Below are positions 16,574 through 24,431 of a stretch of DNA of 34,190 nt, one piece after another (positions within the stretch are counted from its first letter, which is position 1; every line of letters starts with the position of its first letter). This stretch comes from CTSoil-075 sp964292325 (GTDB lineage Bacteria > Bacillota > Negativicutes > DSM-13327). A program made the position numbers and the translations under genes. The stretch lies in contig CAXYVG010000035.1 in the NCBI GenBank assembly GCA_964292325.1, positions 1-34,190 on the forward strand. The letters are read 5' to 3'. The notes beneath the pieces are model-generated. The model did no database searches, had not been told where the DNA came from, and worked only from the letters and a program-made list of their open reading frames with translations.

Positions 16574-17422
16574 TTATTTGTAGCGTCCTACATAATCCAG
16601 CAAGGACCTTGCATTATTATTGATTCCTTCTAAATTCGAAGATATTTCTTGGGTCGTTGCTGCCTGTTCCTCACTAATTGCTCCCGTTGTTTCAATTGAT
16701 TTATTAATTTCAAAAACGGCTTGACTCACTTCCCCTAAAGTACTTTGTATTTGTTTCACTGCTTCTTGTGATTGCTCTGCTAGTTTTCTCACTTCTTCGG
16801 CAACGACAGCAAATCCTCTACCATGCTCACCAGCACGGGCAGCTTCAATGGCAGCATTTAGCCCCAATAAATTGGTTTGCGCTGCAATATTTTTTATAAA
16901 TTCTAAAATTTGTGCGGTATGCTTATTTTTATCAATTAAATCATGAGCGACTGTTATAGCCTGTTGACCCGCAGCAGCAAGCTCACTAGCACTATCGGCA
17001 ACTTGCCCGACACTCGTTGTTACTTGTCTTGTTGCACCAGCTAAAGCCTCTACATTAGCGACTAGTTCTACACTATGCCGTAAATCAATACCCGAACTCA
17101 GTGTCCCAATTATTTCCTTATTTGTTCCATAAATAGGGGTAAATATTGTTTTTATCTGTCGGCCATATACTTCAGGAGGGATATCAGCATATGTATCTTT
17201 CTTGGTATTAATGCATTCTACAATTGTTGGTATACCGCTTACTGGCGTTCCATTCGGCAGATCCAGTTCAAATTCTTTTGCTCTATAATATCCCAAATAT
17301 TCGTTCAAATCTGTTAAGCCGACAGCCATGTCTTCACGAACAATTCGATTGAGATACGGAAGAACCAACTTAAACGCATCCAAAATATCTTCATTTGTTT
17401 TAATATTTCCCTCACCTTGCAT
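16574..17422 (-). CDS. soluble methyl-accepting chemotaxis-type protein
   Basis: A 282-residue cytoplasmic receptor-like protein with no transmembrane segment or signal peptide. Residues 1 to about 120 form a globular sensor part (IKTNEDILDAFKLVLPYLNRIVREDMAVGLTDLNEYLGYY, then GIPTIVECI and FTPIYGTNKEIIGTLSSG) that looks PAS/Cache-like; I do not recognise its exact family. The rest is a shortened MCP signalling domain whose hairpin tip is intact (NIAAQTNLLGLNAAIEAARAGEHGRGFAVVAEEVRKLAE), so it should contact CheA/CheW. Only short helical stretches flank the tip. GGGG stands about 9 nt before the start. It lies 173 nt upstream of the response regulator gene in the same direction. Confidence 0.88.
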   Translation of the reverse strand: MQGEGNIKTNEDILDAFKLVLPYLNRIVREDMAVGLTDLNEYLGYYRAKEFELDLPNGTPVSGIPTIVECINTKKDTYADIPPEVYGRQIKTIFTPIYGTNKEIIGTLSSGIDLRHSVELVANVEALAGATRQVTTSVGQVADSASELAAAGQQAITVAHDLIDKNKHTAQILEFIKNIAAQTNLLGLNAAIEAARAGEHGRGFAVVAEEVRKLAEQSQEAVKQIQSTLGEVSQAVFEINKSIETTGAISEEQAATTQEISSNLEGINNNARSLLDYVGRYK

Positions 17423-17530
17423 ATATAAAAATCCCCTCTCTATTCTTAATTGTAATATGCTGTATATTATTCAACACATTCCTCCAAATTCCTTTATGAA
17501 TCATGTTATATCGCAAATGAATTATTACGC

Positions 17531-17578
17531 AAAATAAGCAATGCCCTATCCGCCTTTCGCGGCACTAGAGCATTGCTT
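17531..17578 (-). terminator. terminator of the small acidic protein gene
   Basis: AAGCAATGC (17536-17544) pairs with GCATTGCTT (17570-17578), with an inner CCGC/GCGG stem. On the minus strand ATTTTG follows. It lies 30 nt after the stop codon at 17609. Confidence 0.7.
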
Positions 17579-17608
17579 AGCATATTTCACCGTTATATTG
17601 TCAATATG

Positions 17609-17848
17609 TCATTCGCTAATTTCGTCACTATCATCTTGTTCATCTAGCACTTCTTCATAAGTATCAAGAAGATTAAAGTGATGTTCTACTAGTGAATCGC
17701 TAATGAGTCTCAAAACTGCATTGGTCTGTTCTTCAGGTAACCCCATCGCAAGAACTATATCATTTAACCGATCTTCAAGAATTTCAACGTCTTCTGTAAA
17801 TAAGATCTTAATTTCCTCATCCAATTCAATATCTGCTTCGTTACACAT
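17609..17848 (-). CDS. small acidic protein, unknown function
   Basis: I do not recognise this 79-residue protein. It is very acidic (EADIELDEEIK, EVLDEQDDSDEISE), predicted helical, and has no membrane segment and one Cys at position 2. AAGGAG lies 8 nt before the ATG at 17848; a GTG at 17857 is in frame but would overlap that binding site. The gene has its own terminator and faces the sporulation-type DUF1657 gene, with 197 nt between the two starts. Confidence 0.65.
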   Translation of the reverse strand: MCNEADIELDEEIKILFTEDVEILEDRLNDIVLAMGLPEEQTNAVLRLISDSLVEHHFNLLDTYEEVLDEQDDSDEISE

Positions 17849-17975
17849 TACAAACACTCCTTTACACTTTTCTTTTTACTTCATAGCCTGTACCACTATT
17901 TGGATTCAAAACCATCTTAACACAAATTAACAATGATGTCTTGTTAATTTTTTGTAAAAGATAACAAAATAATAC

Positions 17976-18005
17976 TCATAAATGTTAAAGATTTGTATCA
18001 TACTA
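17976..18005 (+). promoter_or_regulatory. sigma-G-like (forespore) promoter of the DUF1657 gene
   Basis: TCATA (17976-17980), an 18-nt spacer and CATACTA (17999-18005). This fits the Bacillus forespore sigma-G pattern (GHATR, 18 nt, CATNHTA) except for the first base of the -35. It lies 40 nt before the DUF1657 start codon. Confidence 0.5.
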
Positions 18006-18045
18006 CAAAGGTACGTACTACCGCTCAAAGAAGGAGGAATACTCG

Positions 18046-18255
18046 ATGACTGTACAAAAAGATTTACAAAAAGCAGTTGCTGCTGCTGAATCAGCAAAAG
18101 GAACCTATGCTACGTTTAGTCAATCTACGGATGATCAAACAGCCAAACAAATGTTTACACAAATGACACAAGATATGGATCGTCATATCAGCCAACTAAA
18201 CAGTCGCCTTGGTATTACAGCACAAAATCAATTAAACGATCAACAAGATCAATAA
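18046..18255 (+). CDS. DUF1657 domain protein, sporulation-associated
   Basis: The 69-residue protein is a DUF1657 member: QKDLQKAVAAAESAKGTYATFSQSTDD is followed by a second helix, AKQMFTQMTQDMDRHISQLNSRL. The two amphipathic helices recall a ferritin-like hairpin without visible metal ligands. DUF1657 genes in endospore formers are often found near spoVA- or yhcN-type genes, which suggests a spore role, although the biochemical function is unknown. AAGGAGG lies 8 nt before the ATG. The promoter resembles sigma-G sites and a clean terminator follows at 18271. Confidence 0.85.
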   Translation: MTVQKDLQKAVAAAESAKGTYATFSQSTDDQTAKQMFTQMTQDMDRHISQLNSRLGITAQNQLNDQQDQ

Positions 18256-18270
18256 TTGACTATATGAAAC

Positions 18271-18303
18271 ATGCCGTGGATTGATTCCACGGCATATTTT
18301 CTT
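18271..18303 (+). terminator. terminator of the DUF1657 gene
   Basis: ATGCCGTGG and CCACGGCAT form a perfect 9-bp stem with a 7-nt loop, followed by ATTTTCTT. It also separates this gene from the convergent small gene that ends at 18307. Confidence 0.85.
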
Positions 18304-18306
18304 GCA

Positions 18307-18477
18307 TTACTTATAATCGTTGTTAGCATCAGACTTGGCAGTAAGTGTTCCATATTCTGATTTGCTTGCTTTCGCTTTTGCGCTAACAGACTGTGCTTGT
18401 TCTGTCATATCCGTTGTGCTACTTTGTGCTTGACTAGTGGCATTCGACTGAAGTTTACTATTAGTTTTTTTATTCAT
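18307..18477 (-). CDS. small Ser/Thr/Gln-rich protein, possible gamma-type small acid-soluble spore protein
   Basis: The 56-residue protein has low complexity and is hydrophilic: Lys/Asn/Gln/Ser/Thr-rich, with one Met apart from the start and no Cys or Trp. The stretch SEYGTLTAKSDAN resembles the repeated EFGTE-A-ETNA motif of gamma-type SASPs, and the composition (QAQSSTTDMTEQAQS) is also SASP-like. AGGAGG is 7 nt before the ATG at 18477; the longer in-frame reading to 18528 has no binding site. A sigma-G-like promoter lies at 18517-18546. The SASP assignment is inference from composition and promoter. A gene is likely, its family less so. Confidence 0.55.
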   Translation of the reverse strand: MNKKTNSKLQSNATSQAQSSTTDMTEQAQSVSAKAKASKSEYGTLTAKSDANNDYK

Positions 18478-18516
18478 AACATTACCTCCTGCATTTTTGA
18501 TTACTGGTTCCGTCCA

Positions 18517-18546
18517 TATTATTAGCACAATAGGAGATCAGTATAC
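18517..18546 (-). promoter_or_regulatory. sigma-G-like promoter of the SASP-like gene
   Basis: On the minus strand GTATA (18542-18546), an 18-nt spacer and AATAATA (18517-18523). The -35 matches the forespore pattern fully and the -10 differs only in its first base. The spacing equals that of the DUF1657 promoter. Confidence 0.45.
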
Positions 18547-18559
18547 CTACTTTTATCAC

Positions 18560-18700
18560 TTAGTCATCCATAAACTGATTGACAATAAACTTTGTTGCTT
18601 GATAAATCAAAATACCTGCAACCGCCACTTTTACCATTGATCTCATATGCATGTCCATGTCCATATCCATTATCATGTTGTGTTTTCTTTTCATAAACAT
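18560..18700 (-). CDS. Met-rich single-TM small membrane protein
   Basis: The 46-residue protein has a hydrophilic N terminus with alternating Met and Asp/His (MIMDMDMDMHM, residues 9-19) followed by one hydrophobic helix (VKVAVAGILIYQATKFIV, about 23-40) and an acidic end. Ten of its 46 residues are Met. GGAGG stands 8 nt before the ATG at 18700, a strong sign of real translation; the longer in-frame reading has none. I recognise no family. Met/His/Asp repeats can bind copper or silver in known proteins, but here this is only a possibility. It sits between the SASP-like gene and the EamA gene, so a spore or envelope role is plausible. Confidence 0.6.
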   Translation of the reverse strand: MFMKRKHNMIMDMDMDMHMRSMVKVAVAGILIYQATKFIVNQFMDD

Positions 18701-18770
18701 AACATCACCTCCGATCTTAGTATTACCTTTATTGATAATAAAAGTCTGGATAAAATTCACCATTTATTAT

Positions 18771-19199
18771 TTATGACTGATAATTAATAATTACCAGTCC
18801 AGCAGTAATGAGAAAAGCACCAATTAATAATGATACAGAAATACCTTCATCAAATATAAAATAGCTAAGTAATACCGTTATCAAAGGTGTACAAGACATG
18901 ATCAGGGATACCTCACTAATCCTACCTTTTTGCAAGGCATAAAAATAAGCTAAATCTCCTAGTACCGCTGCTAAAATAGCTTCTGCTGTTATAAATAACC
19001 AAAATGTTCTTGATAGATTCGCTATTTCATGATACGTTTTGGTACCAATTAACCATAGTACAACTAACACCGCAGCAATTACCGTTCGAATGGCAAAAGC
19101 AGTTGTGGGATTGACATTATCCAAAGCACTTTTACCAAATAATGGAGCAATCCCCAAGCAAAGCACACCAATAAAAGCATAAAGAAAGACCATCCTCAT
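18771..19199 (-). CDS. half-size EamA/DMT-family transporter
   Basis: The 142-residue membrane protein corresponds to a single EamA unit: about five hydrophobic helices, beginning with FLYAFIGVLCLGIAPLFGKSAL, then a helix with TAFAIRTVIAAVLVVLWL, the characteristic GDLAYFYALQKGRISEVSLIMSCTPLITVLLSYFIF and a last helix ILLIGAFLITAGLVII-like. Full-size members have ten helices from two such units; half-size ones work as dimers in the drug/metabolite transporter superfamily. Substrate unknown. AAAGGAAAG lies just before ATG 19199 and slightly better before ATG 19193; the longer reading to 19229 has no binding site. It lies 71 nt upstream of the Met-rich small gene. Confidence 0.82.
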   Translation of the reverse strand: MRMVFLYAFIGVLCLGIAPLFGKSALDNVNPTTAFAIRTVIAAVLVVLWLIGTKTYHEIANLSRTFWLFITAEAILAAVLGDLAYFYALQKGRISEVSLIMSCTPLITVLLSYFIFDEGISVSLLIGAFLITAGLVIINYQS

Positions 19200-19299
19200 C
19201 TTTCCTTTCTTTAATTTGATATATATCACAATAAAATATATGCGAAAATAGAAAAGCTACTACTCTATTACATTCTTTCCTATTTTTATAGTGCCAATC

Positions 19300-19339
19300 A
19301 TAAATACAGGGTGTGCAACAATGCACACCCTGTATTTAT
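19300..19339 (-). terminator. hairpin at the end of the ribonucleotide reductase gene
   Basis: Two perfect 18-bp arms (19300-19317 and 19322-19339) enclose a 4-nt loop. The hairpin starts at the stop codon of the minus-strand reductase gene. The distal AT-rich arm (TATTTAT on the minus strand) may serve as U tract; no separate run follows. Confidence 0.7.
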
Positions 19340-21663
19340 CATCCAATCGGACAATCCTCATCACAAATATCAAAATTTTCTCCGGTCTCATATTTGGCCA
19401 AAATGCTAGGATCAAATGGCTTCATATTGCTTCTTAGTTCTTCATACTGCACCTTTGTGATGATTTCATAGGGTGCTAATTGATATGTTCCACCATCCAT
19501 AGCAAGAAAGCTTACAGCCGTAAACATATCCCAGTCTTCGAAAACAGTTGTTTTTATTTCTTCCCACTCATCATTTCTTACAGTAATGGTATTGGAGCTA
19601 TTATGTTCTGTATACACGGCTTGAAAACGAAAATAATTATCAAGCTGCTGCTCAACAGAAACATCATACTTCGTCTTTTTCGCACCAGAAGCAACAGGAA
19701 AGTCAATCACCCATGTTTTTGCCCCTGCCAAGCGTTCTGCAACAGTCACTCCCGGCGTACCAACTTCTGGATGAATTCTCCACCCAAGTTGTTTCACTGT
19801 TCTTGCTAATGGATCTTTTGCATTGATCCGAATTCGTCTAATATAATAGGGACTATAAGACCAATGTAGACCATTTGAAACTCCACCCGCAACAAGCGAA
19901 ATGGTGCCTTCTGGTTTAATGGTCGTAACAAGTAAAGGAGAATTTACACGTAATGTTTTAGCATATAGATCAGCTTCTTCACGAGCAATATTACCAAGAG
20001 TTTTTAGCAGAATTGCCTCTTTTAGGTCATCATAGCCAAGCATTGCCAGTGCATCTTTCACACCTGTCAACGATACCCCAAGCAAACGATCACGTAGTTG
20101 TACCTGGTTCCATTCTGGAAGTTCTAGCGTTGTCAGCGTCATCCGTAGTCCCGCCCTAACGGAGCGTCGCTGAGCCTTAGTCAGTTCATCCATCTCTAAT
20201 TTTCCATCCTTCACAAACTGAACCAGGTTAATCGTAGTTAGATTGCAAACGCCTTTATTATCCAGTAGAATTTCTGCACAAGGATTTACCCCTTGTACAT
20301 TGGGTCTACGTCTAGCTGCTTCTTCCATATTAATAAAACCAGGCTCACCTTCCCCTTGTACCATAGTAAAAATTAATTCTATCATGCTTCGAGAAGGTTT
20401 TTCTGAAAATACAATAGAATGATTTGCTATTCTCCTATGCTGAATTTTCCGTCCTTGATTGGCAGGATAGTCTATCGTAGAATTGACAACCGTTTTAGCA
20501 AAATTCTCAGCCTCTGTAGCATTATCAAAATACTTACTTTCCCCCGCACCATAAGAAACAGCCCATTGACGTCTTCCTACCTCTGTAAACCAATCAGGAA
20601 CTGGATTTTTTAATGAAATCATCATTTGTTGAATTGCTTCATGACGGATAAAAGCCTTTTCACCCCAAAGTCCATTTATGCTATATTTAGCAAACATACT
20701 CTCAAAATCAGTTGGACTAAAGAGAAAGATTTCTGCGGTTCTACCCCTCCCGCCACTTATAACATTATTACCAATTATATTTGCGATATCAAGGACCCCA
20801 ATCGGTCGAATCCGAATATAACTTTTTTGACTATCTACAACTTCCCATGGTATAAGAGAAGAATCCATTTCCCCTTTCAACAACTTATGAATGCCCTCAA
20901 ACATTTCTAGCAAAGGCTTGTAACCAGAGCTTTGTCCACCAAAAGTCAATAATGGTTCACCACTTGGACGAATAGAATTATAATTGAAGGCAATAGTATG
21001 AATATCTTCATACTGCTTTTGAGTTACAATTTTGAAGAAAATGTCTAAACTGTCCACCCAACCTTTTTTTGAATCTCCTATATCAATTCTTGCATGACCA
21101 TTGGGCTCTAATATAAGTTTCGTATGTTCAAGCCGCTTTGCTTTTGCCAGTGATTTATAAGTAGTATGAATCAGTTCTACATTATTGCGAATGGGAGCAA
21201 GCTGCCCAGCCATTGTCTCTGTACATTTAAACCCTACACCTACACCTACAAGTAATAAATAAAATAGTTCTACAAGATCCTTCCATTCTGTAACATTCGT
21301 AAAAGAGCAGTTAAAATTAGCTAATGGATACTTCTCAGCAACCGCATTTTCTGTACCGCCGATCCACATCGTACGTCCCGAAAGAAACTGTTTCAGATGA
21401 AACATTGCATCAAAAAACTGCTGAGCTTCTTCTTGCAACTCTTTAAAACAGACCTGATAATGAATTCTTTCCAGATGCTGCAATGCAAGTTGATGATTAT
21501 ATTCAACCGAACGCCTCACGGTTTCTTTCCATGTTTCACGTCTTTTCCTCTCTGGTAAAAACCTTGAATATGTACGGTAATACACAAATTTTCCGAGTTC
21601 ATCCATATGACTAGGAAAATCCGGATATTGAGCAATAAATTCTTCGGTCAAGATTTCTGGCAT
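19339..21663 (-). CDS. nrdJ: adenosylcobalamin-dependent ribonucleoside-triphosphate reductase (class II)
   Basis: Makes deoxyribonucleotides from ribonucleoside triphosphates using a B12-derived thiyl radical, without oxygen. The 774-residue protein resembles the monomeric Lactobacillus leichmannii RtpR type. NCSFTNV (about 118) holds the first substrate-site cysteine. NPCAEILL carries the radical Cys and the catalytic Glu, followed by VCNLTTINL with the second redox Cys. KPEGTISLVAGGVSNGLHW is the conserved C-terminal barrel motif, and the extreme C terminus CDEDCPIG supplies the thioredoxin-reducible pair. All key residues are present. TTG at 21666 is in frame, but AGGAGG is best placed for the ATG at 21663. 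I looked for a cobalamin riboswitch in the 160 nt upstream and saw none. Confidence 0.95.
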   Translation of the reverse strand: MPEILTEEFIAQYPDFPSHMDELGKFVYYRTYSRFLPERKRRETWKETVRRSVEYNHQLALQHLERIHYQVCFKELQEEAQQFFDAMFHLKQFLSGRTMWIGGTENAVAEKYPLANFNCSFTNVTEWKDLVELFYLLLVGVGVGFKCTETMAGQLAPIRNNVELIHTTYKSLAKAKRLEHTKLILEPNGHARIDIGDSKKGWVDSLDIFFKIVTQKQYEDIHTIAFNYNSIRPSGEPLLTFGGQSSGYKPLLEMFEGIHKLLKGEMDSSLIPWEVVDSQKSYIRIRPIGVLDIANIIGNNVISGGRGRTAEIFLFSPTDFESMFAKYSINGLWGEKAFIRHEAIQQMMISLKNPVPDWFTEVGRRQWAVSYGAGESKYFDNATEAENFAKTVVNSTIDYPANQGRKIQHRRIANHSIVFSEKPSRSMIELIFTMVQGEGEPGFINMEEAARRRPNVQGVNPCAEILLDNKGVCNLTTINLVQFVKDGKLEMDELTKAQRRSVRAGLRMTLTTLELPEWNQVQLRDRLLGVSLTGVKDALAMLGYDDLKEAILLKTLGNIAREEADLYAKTLRVNSPLLVTTIKPEGTISLVAGGVSNGLHWSYSPYYIRRIRINAKDPLARTVKQLGWRIHPEVGTPGVTVAERLAGAKTWVIDFPVASGAKKTKYDVSVEQQLDNYFRFQAVYTEHNSSNTITVRNDEWEEIKTTVFEDWDMFTAVSFLAMDGGTYQLAPYEIITKVQYEELRSNMKPFDPSILAKYETGENFDICDEDCPIG

Positions 21664-21823
21664 CAATGAAACCTCCTACTACGTTGATTTTCTTTCAGCC
21701 TTATTCGCTACTTTTTGTATACCCTCAAGTATAACGCAATAGGGTGTACATAGCAATAATCACCAAAGTATGCTACTATGATAGGATAATTCATATTATA
21801 CAAATAAGTAGGTGCTTGAAACT

Positions 21824-23434
21824 TTGAAACGGATGCTCCTTTTTCTAATATTAATAACGACTTTATTATATTTCATAGAAAGCAATGAACGTATAGGTTT
21901 TAGTAGTTATAAACCACTCTTAGATGTCACCCATATTTCCAATGAATATGTATTAACTTGGTCTAAAATACCCTACTTTGCTTATTATGAAGTTGAAATT
22001 TTAAACCGCAATCCGAATACTCCACCATCATCGATCCCTGCGTATCGCATCGCTAAGTATCGCACCTTTGACAATACAATCAAAATTGATCAGAACGTCC
22101 CTGAAAGCACATACCTAAGAGTATCAGCTCATAGTCTATTTCATAAACCGATTGGTCTGTACTCTGACTCCATACTGGTATCAGATCTTAACTCCGCTGA
22201 TGATACAAAGATTCTTAAGCCCGTTTCGATCATAAACTACCCCGTAGCTACTCCAGCTCCTAGTATTCCACTATTGATGTGGACAGTCATTCCCGGATCG
22301 GTTTATTATGAAATTGAATTTCTAAGTGCCCCTCCCGAAAACCCCAATGATATACAACCTTCCCGTTATCAAATTTTTTCCTCTCGAGAAGTGTTTACAA
22401 ATGGATATCATATTAATTTATCTACCTATTCCACCAATCATCTTTATTGGCGTGTACGCGCTTTAAATTTTAACGGCGAACCGATTGGCGTATTCTCTGA
22501 TGCTAACGAAATATTTATCAATCATAAGCTACCGCAGATCTTAAAACCAATATCTAATGCAGGCTACAAAGAAGCGAATATGCCAATGCCTCTTTATCCC
22601 GTATATTCATGGATTCCGATTATCGAGGCTGTTACTTATGAAGTAGAACTAACCACAGCCCCTCCTGAAAATCCCAATGGAACCATGCCTTCCAAATATC
22701 GAACCAGGCATCACCTTGTACAAGGTGGTACTGACTATTATGATGAGGAACCGCTTATTACTCCCGGAACATACTACTGGCGAGTACGAGGACTGGATGC
22801 CAATGGCAAACCAGTCGGTGTGTATTCTGATGCCGAACCATTTACGGTGGATCTTACGCTTGGCAATTATGCCGCTACCTTTGGCGATAGCATTACACAT
22901 GGCGGAGGAGCGATTTCCTATTCGCCAGCAGACTTAGAATATAGTTTCCAAACGTATTTATCTTTTCCTACCATTAATATTGGTAAAAGTGGCGATACGA
23001 GCGAAGCCATGGTTAATCGATTTGATAAAGATGTACTTCCATATCATCCTAAATTTCTGATTATCATGGGTGGTTCGAACAGTCTGCGAGGTGGTATACC
23101 CGCTACCCAAGTAATCAAAGAACTAAGTGCGATTCGCGACAAATGTTTAGTTCATGGTATTCGCCCAATTTTCCTCACTCTGCCACCCATTAATCCAGAC
23201 GCCATTAATCAGGCTTTTAGTGAAGAAACGATACCAGATTGGCAAAAAGAATTTACCTCTGTAAACAATTTCATTCGCAAACAAAGATACTATATCGATC
23301 TAGAACCCTACTTTATGGATGAGAACCGCGCGCTTCCTCTTCATTACGCTACGGATGGTCTCCATCTAGATATTGAAGGCAAAAAGCTAATGGCTCTGAT
23401 CATCAATAGCAATTGGAATCGAGTAACACAGTAA
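21824..23434 (+). CDS. membrane-anchored or secreted FN3-repeat SGNH hydrolase
   Basis: About 536 residues. An N-terminal hydrophobic segment (MLLFLILITTLLYFI) is a signal anchor or uncleaved signal. Three FN3-like repeats of about 110 residues follow, each with a W..I.G-V-YYE(I/V)E strand, a PPENPN-type loop and a YWRVRALNFNGEPIGVFSD or YWRVRGLDANGKPVGVYSD end. The C-terminal SGNH/GDSL esterase domain has block I ATFGDSITHG (Ser), block II GKSGDTS, block III IMGGSNS (Asn) and block V TDGLHLD (Asp, His), so the catalytic set is complete. It would deacylate a glycan or lipid at the cell surface; substrate unknown. Start choice is uncertain: TTG 21824 has AGGTG 9 nt upstream, GTG 21812 overlaps that site, and ATG 21833 is also possible. 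Confidence 0.82.
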   Translation: MKRMLLFLILITTLLYFIESNERIGFSSYKPLLDVTHISNEYVLTWSKIPYFAYYEVEILNRNPNTPPSSIPAYRIAKYRTFDNTIKIDQNVPESTYLRVSAHSLFHKPIGLYSDSILVSDLNSADDTKILKPVSIINYPVATPAPSIPLLMWTVIPGSVYYEIEFLSAPPENPNDIQPSRYQIFSSREVFTNGYHINLSTYSTNHLYWRVRALNFNGEPIGVFSDANEIFINHKLPQILKPISNAGYKEANMPMPLYPVYSWIPIIEAVTYEVELTTAPPENPNGTMPSKYRTRHHLVQGGTDYYDEEPLITPGTYYWRVRGLDANGKPVGVYSDAEPFTVDLTLGNYAATFGDSITHGGGAISYSPADLEYSFQTYLSFPTINIGKSGDTSEAMVNRFDKDVLPYHPKFLIIMGGSNSLRGGIPATQVIKELSAIRDKCLVHGIRPIFLTLPPINPDAINQAFSEETIPDWQKEFTSVNNFIRKQRYYIDLEPYFMDENRALPLHYATDGLHLDIEGKKLMALIINSNWNRVTQ

Positions 23435-23436
23435 AA

Positions 23437-23483
23437 AAAGGACTCTCATACACATCAACGGATGGTATGAGAGTCACTTTTTT
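23437..23483. terminator. bidirectional terminator overlapping the end of tyrA
   Basis: GACTCTCATAC (23441-23451) pairs with GTATGAGAGTC (23465-23475), flanked by a run of A on the left and ACTTTTTTC on the right. It ends the SGNH gene on the + strand and tyrA on the - strand. The tyrA stop codon (23455-23457) lies in the loop. Confidence 0.85.
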
Positions 23484-24390
23484 CGATTAAAGCATCCCGT
23501 CTTACTTTTGCTCTTTTAAAAAAATGATGAATGGCTTGCCGGTCACCTTGCTCTATCGATTGAATGACTTCATCCAGCAAAGACTTTAGCTGTAATAAAC
23601 TATTGGTAATCGGCTCTGCATTCGATAGACAAACATCTGCCCACATATCAGCGTTAGAAGAAGCAATCCGAGTCGTATCTCTAAATCCGCCACCAACTAA
23701 CTTAAAGTTTTCTTCTAAATCAGGATACATGGCTAATAAATTTACAAGCGCCGCCGCTGCTACATGGGGCACATGACTAATCACTGCTGCGCACTGATCA
23801 TGGGCTACCAGATCCATATTGGTAAGCCTAGCTCCTGTCAAATACAGGATTTGGCGTACTGTTTCTACCGCCTTCGGGCAAGTTGAGACTTCGGGAACTA
23901 GGATATACCACTTGCCTTGAAACAAATTCACCTCTGCTGCCGTAATACCACTTTGTTCTCGCCCCGTCATAGGATGACCGCTTACATAGTGAACCCCTAC
24001 CGGTAAAAGAGTTGATAACCTTGTTGCCAAATAGCTTTTCGTACTACCGACATCCGTTAAAATCGCACCTTGTTTTAGATAGGGCAACATTTTTTCAACA
24101 CTTGGTATAATCTGAAGTACAGGAGTACATAAGAAAATTACATCCGCATCCTTGACCCCTTCCATCAGATTCTTCGTACTACAATCTACAGCACCAACCT
24201 CAATTGCTTTTTTCAAAGTATCCGGATTTTCATCAACCCCGATCACGGTGATCGAACTACCAACCCTCTTTTTTATAGCAAGTCCTAACGATCCACCAAT
24301 AAGCCCTAACCCTACAATTGTAATCCGTTTGACATTTAGAAGCATATTTTGTTCATTATTTATACCATCTCGCTCATGAGAAACCATCAT
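23455..24390 (-). CDS. tyrA: prephenate dehydrogenase
   Basis: Oxidatively decarboxylates prephenate to 4-hydroxyphenylpyruvate with NAD(P), the tyrosine branch of aromatic synthesis. The dinucleotide fold begins ITIVGLGLIGGSLGLAIKK at about residue 23, with the acidic GVDE after strand 2. The catalytic-region SGHPMTGREQSG and the helical C-terminal domain (DLVAHDQCAAVISHVPHVAAAALVN, GGGFRDTTRIASSNADMW) are complete. The 311 residues include no ACT domain, so feedback control would have to come from elsewhere or be absent. The start ATG at 24390 follows AGGAGG by 9 nt; the next ATG is three bases on. It is regulated by the tyrosine-type T-box upstream, and its own stop codon is inside the terminator. 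Confidence 0.95.
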   Translation of the reverse strand: MMVSHERDGINNEQNMLLNVKRITIVGLGLIGGSLGLAIKKRVGSSITVIGVDENPDTLKKAIEVGAVDCSTKNLMEGVKDADVIFLCTPVLQIIPSVEKMLPYLKQGAILTDVGSTKSYLATRLSTLLPVGVHYVSGHPMTGREQSGITAAEVNLFQGKWYILVPEVSTCPKAVETVRQILYLTGARLTNMDLVAHDQCAAVISHVPHVAAAALVNLLAMYPDLEENFKLVGGGFRDTTRIASSNADMWADVCLSNAEPITNSLLQLKSLLDEVIQSIEQGDRQAIHHFFKRAKVRRDALIEKSDSHTIR

Positions 24391-24431
24391 CTCTTATAAC
24401 CTCCTGTAATTTATAATCCTTTCGATATAAC

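Noticed and set aside
18307..18528. Longer 73-residue reading of the SASP-like gene
   Set aside because: The extra N-terminal codons cross the strong AGGAGG site that belongs to the ATG at 18477 and have no binding site of their own.
19480..19809. 109-codon plus-strand frame inside the ribonucleotide reductase gene
   Set aside because: Antisense shadow; the reductase frame is fully conserved across this stretch.
21664..21823. Possible cobalamin riboswitch before the B12-dependent reductase
   Set aside because: No B12-box-like sequence or suitable stems are visible in the short divergent region; only a strong ribosome binding site is present.
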